Shown one piece after another: positions 10,558-21,472 of a stretch of DNA of 64,000 bases. How positions within the stretch are numbered: the first letter of the stretch is position 1; each line of letters begins with the position of its first letter. The stretch is from positions 5,741,501 to 5,805,500 of the forward strand of contig NC_083523.1 in assembly GCF_032362555.1 (NCBI RefSeq), written 5' to 3'. The notes under the pieces were generated by a model. That model was not told the DNA's origin and ran no database searches. It saw nothing but the letters and a program-made list of their open reading frames with translations. The position numbers were made by a program, and so were the translations under genes. The DNA is from Amyelois transitella. Lineage: Eukaryota > Arthropoda > Insecta > Lepidoptera > Pyralidae.

Positions 10558-13485
10558 AATCTAGTCATGAACAAATATTTTAATTCAATAGATTTTTTTT
10601 ATAACTAAGTTGCTCCCTAGGATAAAATGTAAAAATTAAATAACATAAAACAAAAACTGCTTTTAAAAAGTCACCAAAAAAGTACAACAAAAGACTTTCC
10701 ATCTCTATATGGCAATATCTACGTAGCGAATCTGATAGGTAACTAGTTTTTGCTGAATTCCAATGAAATATTCAGTAGCTCGTAAGACCAGAATGATTCC
10801 GCCGTCAATCTGATCAACGAACAAAGATTAAGTACACAGACCTAAATGGCACGTGCTATTTGAGGTCTAAGACTAAGAGCAAATAAAGGTTTTAGATAGC
10901 TGCCGTACCGGCGGAACATAAAAAGTAGCTAGGGAACCATCAACTATGATGAAAAACATTGTCGTTTGGAATTTAGGTACTCCATCTGAAAATAAATCCT
11001 CTTGGCATCTTGACAGAGACATGTTCAGTAAATATAGTCAATTTCGTCCCTATGTCGAGAAAAAAAAACATTAAAATATCTACTTATTTAGGTTTTGTTT
11101 AAAGTCGTATCTATTAGCTACATATATTATAATTACCATGCGCATACGCAAACGTCGCAAAAGCAAAACACATTTCTTTAACAGTATCATAGCTAATTAA
11201 AATACCTCGCAGTCACATACCTTATTAGGTTCAGAAATTAAAAACAAATTAAGTGTAAAAACATGATGAACGTAAGTAGGTCCTGCATAGGTTCCTATCC
11301 ACACCGCAGATCTTACTGAAGACTCGTTAAAACGCGCATAATGTGCATTAATTGTTACACATCAATAAATATGCTTATCTTTACGACTCAAAGAGTTAAT
11401 TTCAAACCATACTAAAACTTTGTTACATGGTTAACATGTTATCCAGATTGGATTCTCGTGTTTTTACAATATTATGTGAGAACGAACATAGATAGTATAT
11501 AGTAGACGAAATTTATGAGCATACAATTGAATTTCGCGCTTGATTTGAGCGGGCCGCTTGAAAAATCTATTCGACTCTCAAATTCTGAACGCATCTGTCA
11601 AATAATGGCGGGAAAACATAGAGCAGTGTTGCCCGCTTAGGCGAAGGGTCGCCATATGTCAAATGGGAAATAGTTATTTATGGGCACCATTCACAAATTG
11701 CATTCATGGTCGAATTGATATATTGGAATGTTTTATATGTAAATGTGAACCTAAGATGAATAGCTGCCCCAGAAACTGATACCGGATGATTTAGTTATAC
11801 GAAGAGTGTTGGCCAAGATCTATATTGGATAACACTCAAGCTTATTCCCATTCATTCAATGAAATATGTGTAAGTTTGTATGTACTAAAGCTTTTATTCT
11901 AGCCTACCAACTCTGGTTAAGTAGCTACGAGTAAAATTACGGGAGCGCTTACATAATTTTAATATGTTGATGCCTATCTAGACATTGAAGTTGCATAAAA
12001 GTTTGTTGAGTAACTAATAACAATAACAGCCATATGATCATGCTATAGTCATGAAGTTATCAATTTCATTTTGAGCTGTTTGTTACAAAGCTTGAGGCTT
12101 GCTAAAAAAGCATGTAAGCCATACTAATACCTCTCTGGAGAACTTTATTTTAATTTAGTATTCATGACATAACCCAAAATTTCCCTCACCGTGAGCATCG
12201 GTTGTCAATCAGGGTTCTTATAAAAACCAGAGTCATTGATATATAGAAAAATAGACATTGATACATAGCCCCGTAGGTTTAATCATTTTAAATAATTGGA
12301 TACCTGGGGTAAGTATTTAGCCGTTCGACCACCGACGCTCAAACATTAGCAAAGTTGAATAGAAATATCAAGTCACGTTTGCAATACATAAGTAAGTAGT
12401 ATAGTAGTCAGTTTCAGTCCTAGGCATTGTAAATCATTTACCTTGTTCTCCTAGGAGGTCGATTTCGTGAACGCCAGTGTACCCCGCACGCAAGAACACG
12501 ACCTAATCCGCTATTCACGATATAAATGACAATACAAAACAAATGTGTCTTGATTTCGCATGATTTCCAATGCTTATTCTTGTTTAGCATTGTTATTTCG
12601 TAACTATTTATTATTAGTTGCTTTTCAGCTTAAATATCTTGGGTCATAAGATAATAAAGTGTAGGTACCTACCAATTTTGAAAACTGCACACTATAACCG
12701 TTAAGATACAGCAAACTAATTTTATAGCTATGTACGTGAATATTTATTTTTTTAAGAAGATACTATATAAGCTGAAACAATTCATAATATTTCTAAGTAG
12801 TTTATTTTTAATGATTAAGTAACATCTGACACACATTAGTGTCTTTCTATACTGTTAATCCAATCAGTTAAGCCTTTCAACCTTGCAAGTAATAAATTCC
12901 CAGAAAGCAAGAAGAATCGCATTCGCACTTATATACACCATCGTAAACACAGAACAGAATTACTCACGGTTTTTTGGAAATTGAATAAACCCACAGAAGT
13001 GCAGCTCAACTGATAAGTTTCAGACCGATTTGGTCAGTTTGAAAGGCGATTCGGTATTTAATTTTTAAATCTGAATCATTATAATTGTCTCAGGTTCCTT
13101 TCTAGGAGGCGCGTATCTAATCTAGACAGGTCATACCACATTTCCAATTTTTGTATTTACCGCCATGGAGTCACGCGCTCCTTGTGTTGCCGCTTTATTT
13201 GGGCTACTTTTTAGTAGCTTGCTGTGACTAAAATAATACCTCTCTCAACATAGCCTACGTAGTAGCTAAGTTATATTATTTTTAAAAGCATATTTAGTTT
13301 CATTGATAATTTTATTTATAACCCTTTTGTTTGAAATACTGTTGTAATAAATGTTGATAATGCGTTCTGTTCATATTATTTATATCTACATTACATAGTT
13401 ACTAATTTAATTTTTTTTCTGTACATTTTTCAATGTGTAGTAGATCTTTTATCTAAGACATGGTAACACGAAAAGTGACATATTG

Positions 13486-13493
13486 GTAATTAC
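13486..13493. other. Left target-site duplication of the P-type element
   Basis: GTAATTAC, repeated at 18273-18280 and present once at the empty site 9492-9499. The octamer is a perfect palindrome. Confidence 0.9.
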
Positions 13494-14081
13494 CAGGGGG
13501 GTGACACTCCATAGTAACTTGACGTTTCGGAAAGATAGAGGTGCCCTCTGGACGTTGTCCCCAAACTAGTATCGAAAGGGATGCCCACAGTAAATCGTTG
13601 AGTTTCGAAACTCGATTCCTTCATCATCGATTTACAAACAAAATAATTTTTGGTTGCTTTTCTGCTGTATTAAATATAAATAAAATAAATAAAATAATTT
13701 AAACATAATATATATATCACAATAATATAAATTTGATGTTTTATTTCTAAGAATATGACTAAACAAAAAATAAACAAATCGATTTTTTATAACTGTAATC
13801 GAGTTGATCTCGAGCATAACATGGGGGATGTCCCTAAAGTGTTCACAAAATGGCTACTGTTCTGTGCGTATGCGCTTTTCAATAGTATTTTTGTGTATTC
13901 TTCATTTATTTCGTTTTTTTAACTCCGGTAAGAGCGTCAAGTCGAGCCCTCAGTGTTCCTTCGCCTTACCGTCGAGAATTTCCGAGAGGTTTTGTGTTAG
14001 TGCTAAAACTAAATAACGATAGGACGTTTGCGATAAAGACGCTTTTCATTTATTTTTAGTGTTTTTCTAGTGTATTTCAAT

Positions 14082-17000
14082 ATGCCTAGACTCTGTGCAT
14101 TTGGGTGTTCGTCCAAGGGTAAGTTCAAACACACATTAGACAAGATTTGTGCATTACCTGTCCCAAACCAAAAACAAGTTCTATGTACATGTTATCTTTT
14201 TACGCTATACCTGCTATGAAATTTAGAAGATTGATAACCATTATTATAACCATAATAAAACCCAGAGCACAAAGGGTACTTACTTCTTAGTTTTTGTCAC
14301 ACAATATTAGTTGATGAGTTAGGTTACTTATAAAAATTTATGAAAAAAAAGTTTCTGTGTTCTCGTTTCAGTCAAATGTACAAATGTTATTCAATGATGA
14401 TATTATAATAACCAATCACTGTTTAATATTTTCAGGTACAATAATGCATCGTTTTCCAGATGCAAAAAAATATCCTGATCGTTTCAAGGCATGGGTCACT
14501 CTGGTTGGTGGAAAACTTGTAACGGAAACTGATTTTGAGCATTTTAAGAAGAAGATGGTTTGCGATAAACACTTCACGCAAAACGACAAAAACAGGAACC
14601 ATCGCTTAAACAATTCAGCAATACCTTCACTTTATTTATCGGGTCAGTTTCAACTCAATTATAATGTACTTTGATATTTCTAGTTCTAAAATGATAAAGA
14701 GAATCCGATCATCTATTTGAGACCATTTAATCCATTCCGAATTCAGATTACAAGATCGGAGCAAGTGCTTAATTTGTTTCTTTTACTTTTTAGGGACACC
14801 AATGAATGAGAGTGAAAGTGCAAGTGATCAAGTTACTGTAGAAGAGACAACACCCACACTTTGCAGTACTACTACTCATAGCGAAATATTGTTACCTGAT
14901 AACATAGGTAATAAATTAATATAAGTTGTATATATATTTATTAAATAGTTTATTTTTTTAATATTACAACCATTTAATTATGTTTTCAGGCTCCCGCCAT
15001 CAATTTTCTATAGCGGAGTATGTTCAAACAGAACACAATTATAGTGTTATCAGCAAAAGTAGAGATGACTCCAGAAAAGGTATGTAATATGATTTATATA
15101 TTTTTACATCTTTTATAATAGTTCCATGTTTATCATCAAGTCACGCAAGTTATATTTGATTTAATTCAAATATTTATTCTGAAAAAAGGCAATGACAGGC
15201 TCTTTTCAATGTTCAATTGAAAAAAAAAAAATTGAATAAAATATACACAGTCAAATCACACAAATTCAGTAAGCCCCAATGTAAGTTCGAGACTTGTGTT
15301 ATGGGATTCTAACTCAACAATACTATATTTCATAACATATACATATAAAAATACCCATCCAAGACCTAGATCAATCAGATCAAGTTCATTTTCCATCATT
15401 GCCCGACCATGATTCCGTTACGCCATGGAGGTCGTCGAATTTTTTTATCTAATGTATATGATTTGTCAAAGCTTTAAACTACTAGAATTTTGAACGAGAC
15501 TAAGACTTTAATTTTAACACATTGGTTCTTTTCAGTACCATTGAAGGAATCTGTTCGACGAACTTCAAAAGTTTTTCAAAAAGACATCCGTATGCTGCGC
15601 TTGGAAATATCACGCTTGCGTAAGAAAACAACAACTTTCAAGGCGAGATTGGCTAATGCAGAAAAACTTGCTGAGAACACTGCATTTCAACAAGTGGCAG
15701 AAAAAATGTCGTCAACATCGCAACTATTTATGCATATGCAATTGCAAAATGTTAAAAAATCAAAAGGAAGGCGTTTCACTATTGAAGAAAAAGTTCTATG
15801 TTTGTCATTGTTTAAAAAGAGTCCGAAATGCTATAAACTTTTACATAAATATTTTACTTTGCCATCCATAAAGGCTATGCAACGATTAATTAGCCAAATA
15901 AAAGTATGTCCGGGGATCAACCCCATAATTTTTAAAAAACTCAAAGCTACTGTACTGGATATACCAGTAAATGACCGTCTTTGCAGTTTAATTTTCGATG
16001 AGATGTCATTAACACCACAAGTGTCGTATGATGCACACAAAGATAGTTTGGAAGGGTTTTCCACTAATAAGACGACTGAATTCGCTGACCATGCTCTGGT
16101 ATTCATGATTAAGGGCATCAAAAGTAATTTTAAACAACCAGTTGCGTATTATTTTACGACAAAATTAAATAAATTAGAATTAAAAACTGTTATTAAAGAG
16201 GTAATTATCAATTGCCAAAATGCAGGCTTAATTGTAATAAATACCGTATGTGACCAAAGCACAGTTAATGTAAGTGCAATATCAGACATGGTTAGTGATA
16301 CAAAAGCTTTATTTTTAAAAAATGGTAAAGAGTGGCGCCATGACGTTATACGCGTTAATAAACGGAACATTATACCACTATATGATGTCCCTCACCTAAT
16401 TAAAGGTATTCGAAACAATTTATTAAATAAAGACATGTCATATGAAGTGGATAATGAAATATATGTAGTAAAGTGGGAGTATTTTCAAAAATTATATGCA
16501 GCAGACACTTCTTATGGGGAATTGAGGTTATTAGATAAAATTACGGAAGAGCACATTAACCCAGAAAAAATAAATAAAATGCGGGTAAAATGCGCAACAC
16601 AAATATTTAGCCACAGCGTTGCTGTGGCTGCAGAACATTTAACCGGTAGGGGCAATTTGCCGATTGAATGTAAGCAATTAATTAAAATTACCTTATTATT
16701 GGACAATTTGTTTGACAGCCTTAATGTAAACTCTTTTAATCCTATTAATGGTAAAAAATATAAAGGTGCTGTCAGGCGAAATTCTTGTCATCACCAATTG
16801 TGGAGAAATGCAAAACAAATTTTGAAGACTATTAGATTTAGAGAAAAGAAATTTGTTGGAAACAAAATTAGATTGACTGAAAAAGTGGTACCATCTGTCA
16901 CAAATTTTATAAAAACGATTGAGGGCATGGAAGCAATTTGGGATGTTTTGTCTAAAAAGTATGGTTTTGATACATTGTTTACTCGTAATTTTAATCAGGA

Positions 17001-17781
17001 CCCAGCAGAAAACTTTTTTGGGAATGTCAGAAGTTTCGGAGGAAGAAATAATGCTCCTAATTCAGTTGCCTTTCAAGGAGCATTTAAGGCGCTTTTATTA
17101 AATAATTATAACTCTCCTCATTCTAATCGATCTAACTGTGAAGAAGACAATAACAAATGTCTGCAGTCATTACATTTTTTTTTAGATAAAGAAATCATTG
17201 AAACTTCTGATGTTCCTACTCATGAAGGAAATGTATTTTGTAATGAAGATATTTTTGATGTAGTCGATTTTAATAATGAAATAGACGCAGGTCAAAGAAA
17301 TTATGTATGTGGATGGGTCTTGACTAAATGCTTAAAAAATGTTGCAAAAGGCTGTAAACAATGTAAAGAAGACTTACTTGATAACAAAAATGATAACGAA
17401 AGTAATGCATTCATAAAAGCAAAAGAATATGCCAACAAGAAATGGCTTTGTTACCCCAACAAATATACAGAACATTGCTTCCATGAAATACAAAATATAA
17501 TAATATCATTTTTGAAAAAAGACGCACCAAAAACAAATGTAAAAAAAAATATATGTGCTTTTATTAACTTATTAGTTAATTTCCCATTTAAATGTCAGAG
17601 GCACAACGAAGTTTTAAAAGAATATTTCACTAATATTACCCTCAACGTAGTGTTACACAGTTGGTGTCGCTCAGTCAACCGAATTTTGAGTGGTAAAATA
17701 AAATATGAAGGGGAGGACGAAATTAAAACAGCTGCACAATTGTACTACGATAAACACAAACATTATAAAAATAAAAAATGA
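14082..17781 (+). CDS. THAP-domain P-element transposase (THAP9-like), 5 exons
   Basis: Exons read as 14082-14118, 14436-14642, 14794-14907, 14990-15079 and 15536-17781, all with GT-AG introns in phase 1; they join to 898 codons (897 aa), close to human THAP9 (903 aa). Residues 1-82 form a C2CH THAP zinc finger: Cys5, Cys9, Cys55, His58, Trp32, and an AIPSLYL box at 74-80. A basic, heptad-like segment at about 165-200 fits the leucine zipper of P transposases. The RNase H-like catalytic part has Asp304 (FDEM), Asp389 (CDQS) and Glu641 in a DPAENFFG block, matching the known D-D-E order of the family; the insertion between Asp389 and Glu641 corresponds to the GTP-binding region of Drosophila P. 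No stop interrupts the exons. An AATAAA lies at 18119. Acts in the nucleus on its own element ends. Confidence 0.92.
15264..15446 (+). repeat. SINE family C relic inside the last transposase intron
   Basis: Blocks 'gtaagttcgagacttgtg', 'gggattctaactcaac', 'gcccgaccatgattccg' and 'ccatggaggtcgtc' occur in the order seen in other family C copies (30483-30690, 675-755). It lies between exons 4 and 5 of the P-type transposase, so a SINE inserted into the transposon at some earlier time and is carried along with it. Confidence 0.55.
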
Positions 17782-17929
17782 TTAATGGTGTTAACTTGTT
17801 TTATTTTTTCTTGTTCAACAGAACCTATTAACATTGTTTTTTACTTTTGTCTGTGTTATTGTCCTATTTAAGTATTTCATATTAAACTTTTTTGAAATAC
17901 CTAAACAGGATAATAACACAGAAAGTTCA

Positions 17930-18066
17930 GCAGTGGAAGTTCGAACAGTGTTTGCGTTCCTATCGACAATTTTCGTTAACTTTCAAAAATATAAATATTG
18001 TACAAATTTGTGAAAGTTAACGAAAATTGTCGATAAGAACGCAAATACTGTTCGAACTTTCACTGC
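17930..18066. repeat. Long internal inverted repeat near the P element 3' end
   Basis: Arms 17930-17985 and 18011-18066 are 56 nt each, reverse complements with three mismatches, around a 25-nt AT-rich loop. It lies 150 bp after the transposase stop codon and would form a strong hairpin in RNA or a cruciform in DNA. Confidence 0.9.
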
Positions 18067-18118
18067 AGAAAAGTTTTCACAAATTCAAAACATACCTATA
18101 AGTATAGGTACCTGTATA

Positions 18119-18124
18119 AATAAA
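18119..18124 (+). terminator. Candidate polyadenylation signal of the P-type transposase
   Basis: AATAAA about 340 bp after the stop codon and just beyond the internal hairpin. It is the first clear match after the gene. Confidence 0.4.
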
Positions 18125-18272
18125 TATACCAATACTATAGGTAGGCATGTATAGGTATATCAACGGAGCTTTAGTTCAGGGGACAACGTTCAGAGGGCGC
18201 CTCTCTTCAATCGTGAAGCAAAAAATCAACGCGAGAGGGCTCTCTTTTCCTACAGTATTACTTTACTCTTTG

Positions 18273-18280
18273 GTAATTAC
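18273..18280. other. Right target-site duplication of the P-type element
   Basis: GTAATTAC, directly after the element's terminal TG and 143 bp before the SDR copy 2 start codon. Confidence 0.9.
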
Positions 18281-18423
18281 ATTTTATGCCAAACAAAACA
18301 AAGTTAACAAATAGTAACATTCCATTCTAGTGGTTATTTTTTTGGTCGATATTAGAAAAAACATTTGTGTAAATAAACCTCAAACTCAAGAACATTTAAC
18401 CTCATCAAAGAGGTTAAAAATTT

Positions 18424-19188
18424 ATGATGGATTTTACGGACAAAGTAGTGTTAATAACTGGTGCAAGTTCCGGTATTGGTGCAGCTGCAGCTATTTATTT
18501 CTCTAAACAGTCTGCAAAATTATCCTTGGTCGGCCGTAAGGAAAATAATTTAAGAAAAATTGCTTTATATTGTGAAAAGTCTAAGGGCAATAAACCTTTG
18601 GCAATTACAGCTGATCTTACCGACGACGGAGACATAAAACGAGTTATAGACGAAACTATTGATCATTACGGAAAACTAGATGTCCTTGTAAATAACGCCG
18701 GTATAATTGGTATGGGTGGAATCAAGAATACAACAATGGAAACATACGACAATATCATGGCTACAAACTTGAGGTCTGTCTTTCATTTGACTATGCTAGC
18801 TACCCCCCATTTGATAGCAACCAAAGGCTGTATAGTTAACACATCTTGTATTGCAAGTAAAAAGCCAAGTACTATGTCACTTTGTTACAATATGTCGAAG
18901 GCAGCATTGGACCAATTTACCAAATGCATCGCTTTGGAGCTAGCACCAGACGGCGTAAGAGTTAACTCAATCAACCCTGGCTTTGTTAAGACTAATCTAC
19001 TGAAAGATATAGGCTTGAGTGAAGAACAATTGGAATTATTCATAAAGAATGTTGTTGGAAACATGCCTCTAAAGAAAGCAGTGGAGAGTGATGAAGTTGC
19101 TGCTTTGATTGGCTTTTTAGCAAGCAATAATGCGAAGAGTATAACTGGCTCCTGTTATATTGTTGATGGAGGCAGTATCCTACGTTAA
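18424..19188 (+). CDS. Short-chain dehydrogenase/reductase (classical SDR), copy 2
   Basis: Identical 254-aa protein to the SDR at 9643-10407, with the same TGASSGIG (12-19), NNAG (90-93), YNMSK (155-159) and Cys142 in place of the usual catalytic Ser. What differs is its upstream side: only 151 bp separate the start codon from the end of the P-type transposon, so its original upstream region beyond 143 bp now lies 4.8 kb away. Basal promoter elements within the last 143 bp are retained, but more distant control sequences are displaced, and transcription could come from within the transposon. Substrate unknown. It could be a false duplicate in the assembly, but the filler bases at the unit junction argue for a real tandem copy. 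Confidence 0.93.
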   Translation: MMDFTDKVVLITGASSGIGAAAAIYFSKQSAKLSLVGRKENNLRKIALYCEKSKGNKPLAITADLTDDGDIKRVIDETIDHYGKLDVLVNNAGIIGMGGIKNTTMETYDNIMATNLRSVFHLTMLATPHLIATKGCIVNTSCIASKKPSTMSLCYNMSKAALDQFTKCIALELAPDGVRVNSINPGFVKTNLLKDIGLSEEQLELFIKNVVGNMPLKKAVESDEVAALIGFLASNNAKSITGSCYIVDGGSILR

Positions 19189-19332
19189 ATTAAGTCAGTC
19201 AGCATTAATTTGTTCACTCGAAAATATGTATAATTTTATTAGCTATTACACAATTGTATCATATTTAGTAATCTTAGGAAACATTTGAAAAATAGTGCCA
19301 GAAATATGTAAATGTTCTTCAATTCAAGTTAC

Positions 19333-19338
19333 AATAAA
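19333..19338 (+). terminator. Polyadenylation signal of SDR copy 2
   Basis: AATAAA about 145 bp after the stop codon, at the position equivalent to 10552-10557 in copy 1. Confidence 0.6.
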
Positions 19339-20502
19339 AATCTAGTCATGAACAAATATTTTAATTCAATAGATTTTTTTTATAACTAAGTTGCTCCCTA
19401 GGATAAAATGTAAAAATTAAATAACATAAAACAAAAACTGCTTTTAAAAAGTCACCAAAAAAGTACAACAAAAGACTTTCCATCTCTATATGGCAATATC
19501 TACGTAGCGAATCTGATAGGTAACTAGTTTTTGCTGAATTCCAATGAAATATTCAGTAGCTCGTAAGACCAGAATGATTCCGCCGTCAATCTGATCAACG
19601 AACAAAGATTAAGTACACAGACCTAAATGGCACGTGCTATTTGAGGTCTAAGACTAAGAGCAAATAAAGGTTTTAGATAGCTGCCGTACCGGCGGAACAT
19701 AAAAAGTAGCTAGGGAACCATCAACTATGATGAAAAACATTGTCGTTTGGAATTTAGGTACTCCATCTGAAAATAAATCCTCTTGGCATCTTGACAGAGA
19801 CATGTTCAGTAAATATAGTCAATTTCGTCCCTATGTCGAGAAAAAAAAACATTAAAATATCTACTTATTTAGGTTTTGTTTAAAGTCGTATCTATTAGCT
19901 ACATATATTATAATTACCATGCGCATACGCAAACGTCGCAAAAGCAAAACACATTTCTTTAACAGTATCATAGCTAATTAAAATACCTCGCAGTCACATA
20001 CCTTATTAGGTTCAGAAATTAAAAACAAATTAAGTGTAAAAACATGATGAACGTAAGTAGGTCCTGCATAGGTTCCTATCCACACCGCAGATCTTACTGA
20101 AGACTCGTTAAAACGCGCATAATGTGCATTAATTGTTACACATCAATAAATATGCTTATCTTTACGACTCAAAGAGTTAATTTCAAACCATACTAAAACT
20201 TTGTTACATGGTTAACATGTTATCCAGATTGGATTCTCGTGTTTTTACAATATTATGTGAGAACGAACATAGATAGTAACAAGACAGGGGTAAATAAAAT
20301 CGGACTTCAACGGAGTGGACTGAGACTCAATATTGAGTACATTAGAAATCTGAATATAAGTCTAAGTAAATATTAATAAGTTTTCACTTGTCAAATGGGT
20401 TTGTCTGCTGGGACAAGATTGTTCCCTTTAGTAGCACTATGGCAAATGAGAGTATTCAAATTAAGTTAGACAATTCAATGGGATTAGTGGGATATACGAA
20501 TT

Positions 20503-21162
20503 GAATCTTGATTAGAAAGTCTAAGTAGCTAAACGTCCAACAAATCGAAACGTCTAATGGGTATACTGTCTAGTTAGCTAATCGCCCATGCAGCAAAATA
20601 TGTAACTATCAATATAAATATGACAAAACGACCATTTAGGAAATACATATTTAATTTCTCAAAGTTCCTGGACACTTATCTACAAAAATAAATATGATAA
20701 TCCTGCTTCCATCCTACTAATATTATTAAAGCAAAAGATTGTAAGGATGTGTGTGTTTTCGTTACCTACTCTTTCACGCAAAATATACTGGACAAATGAT
20801 GATAAAATTTTGTACATGAGTAGAATATAACCTGGAATTATACATATGTAAGTTCACTTACTTACTTTCCGAAATTCCTTCGAAAGCGAAGCCCTGGGAC
20901 GCAGTAAGTTATAATATTGTAAGGACACGCAACAAACATACCAACTCCACAAACCTTCAAACTCTTTGAATTATTTTCTGTTTTGTCAAATGTATTTTTG
21001 ATTAATATTTCTAACTTACTAAAATATATAATCACTAATTAATCTTAAGGGAAGTCATAGTTCAAATAGTGACAAGTTGCTAGCCCATCGGTAGCATTAG
21101 CTAACTAGGCAGATTGCTTATTAGACGATTTGCTACTTAAGACTTCCTAATCGATAGGATTC
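20503..21162. repeat. Foldback-like inverted repeat with a nested Helitron
   Basis: The left arm 20503-20590 and right arm 21084-21162 are imperfect reverse complements; shared blocks include CTAGTTAGCTAAT and AAGTAGC with a CGTCTAAT. About 490 bp lie between them, including the Helitron-like copy at 20712-20910. It looks like the two ends of an old inverted-repeat element into which another repeat inserted; no target duplication was identified. Confidence 0.5.
20712..20910 (+). mobile_element. Short Helitron-like element, degraded
   Basis: Begins TCCTACTAATATTAT after an A, continues with 'ctctttcacgcaaaa' and ends near 'gaagccctgggacgcag'. The opening and internal blocks match the copy at 45828-46029. 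Non-autonomous, no coding capacity. Confidence 0.55.
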
Positions 21163-21472
21163 ATTATTCCTTAGTCTATTTTTGGTGCCAAGTAGGCTCA
21201 TACCAATACCAGCAAATATATAATGTTAAGCATTCGGCGCGGCGTTAGGCCCAGATTAGGTACTTGTCACAAACAAAACCCAACCCAAGCATTCGGTTGG
21301 TTTGGTATATTTGCTGGTTTTTTATTTACAAATTGAATAACCACACAGAATTTTGTAACTTACGTGAATTAGATAAATTATAGCGCAACATATCGAAGTG
21401 TGAAGGTTGTATTGTTCATACCTACATGACCTTACTAACATTATGTTAACAGTTTTGGAGTTTCTACCAAAC

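Larger units (their letters stand above)
7511..11497 (+). repeat. Segmental tandem duplication, copy 1 (3,987 bp)
   Basis: This block recurs at 11505-20278 in the same orientation; without the 4,787-bp inserted segment there the two copies have exactly the same length. Every line compared by eye is the same and the encoded SDR proteins are identical. Copy 1 includes about 2.1 kb upstream and 1.1 kb downstream of the SDR gene. A 7-bp filler (TATAGTA, 11498-11504) separates the copies. Confidence 0.93.
13494..18272 (+). mobile_element. P-type DNA transposon, complete-looking, 4,779 bp
   Basis: Boundaries come from the empty site in the duplicate unit and an 8-bp target duplication GTAATTAC, the length typical of P elements. 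The element begins CA and ends TG, as P elements do. The extreme ends (CAGGGGGGTG against the reverse complement CAAAGAGTAA) do not form a clear terminal inverted repeat. A subterminal inverted repeat is plain: 13537-13562 against 18179-18204, 26 bp with two mismatches. A larger inverted repeat with 56-nt arms lies near the 3' end (17930-18066). The element encodes one five-exon THAP9-like transposase. Family assignment rests on the transposase; the exact ends could shift by up to 3 bp because flank and element share bases. Confidence 0.93.
11505..20278 (+). repeat. Segmental tandem duplication, copy 2, carrying a transposon
   Basis: Second copy of the 3,987-bp unit. It is 4,787 bp longer because a 4,779-bp P-type element plus one extra 8-bp target copy sits inside it (13494-18280). 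Outside the insertion no difference from copy 1 was noticed. The copy ends at GATAGTA (20272-20278), after which the sequences diverge. Confidence 0.93.

Noticed and set aside
15656-17101. Short open frames in other frames within the P-type transposase
   Set aside because: Shadows of the 763-codon frame that forms exon 5.
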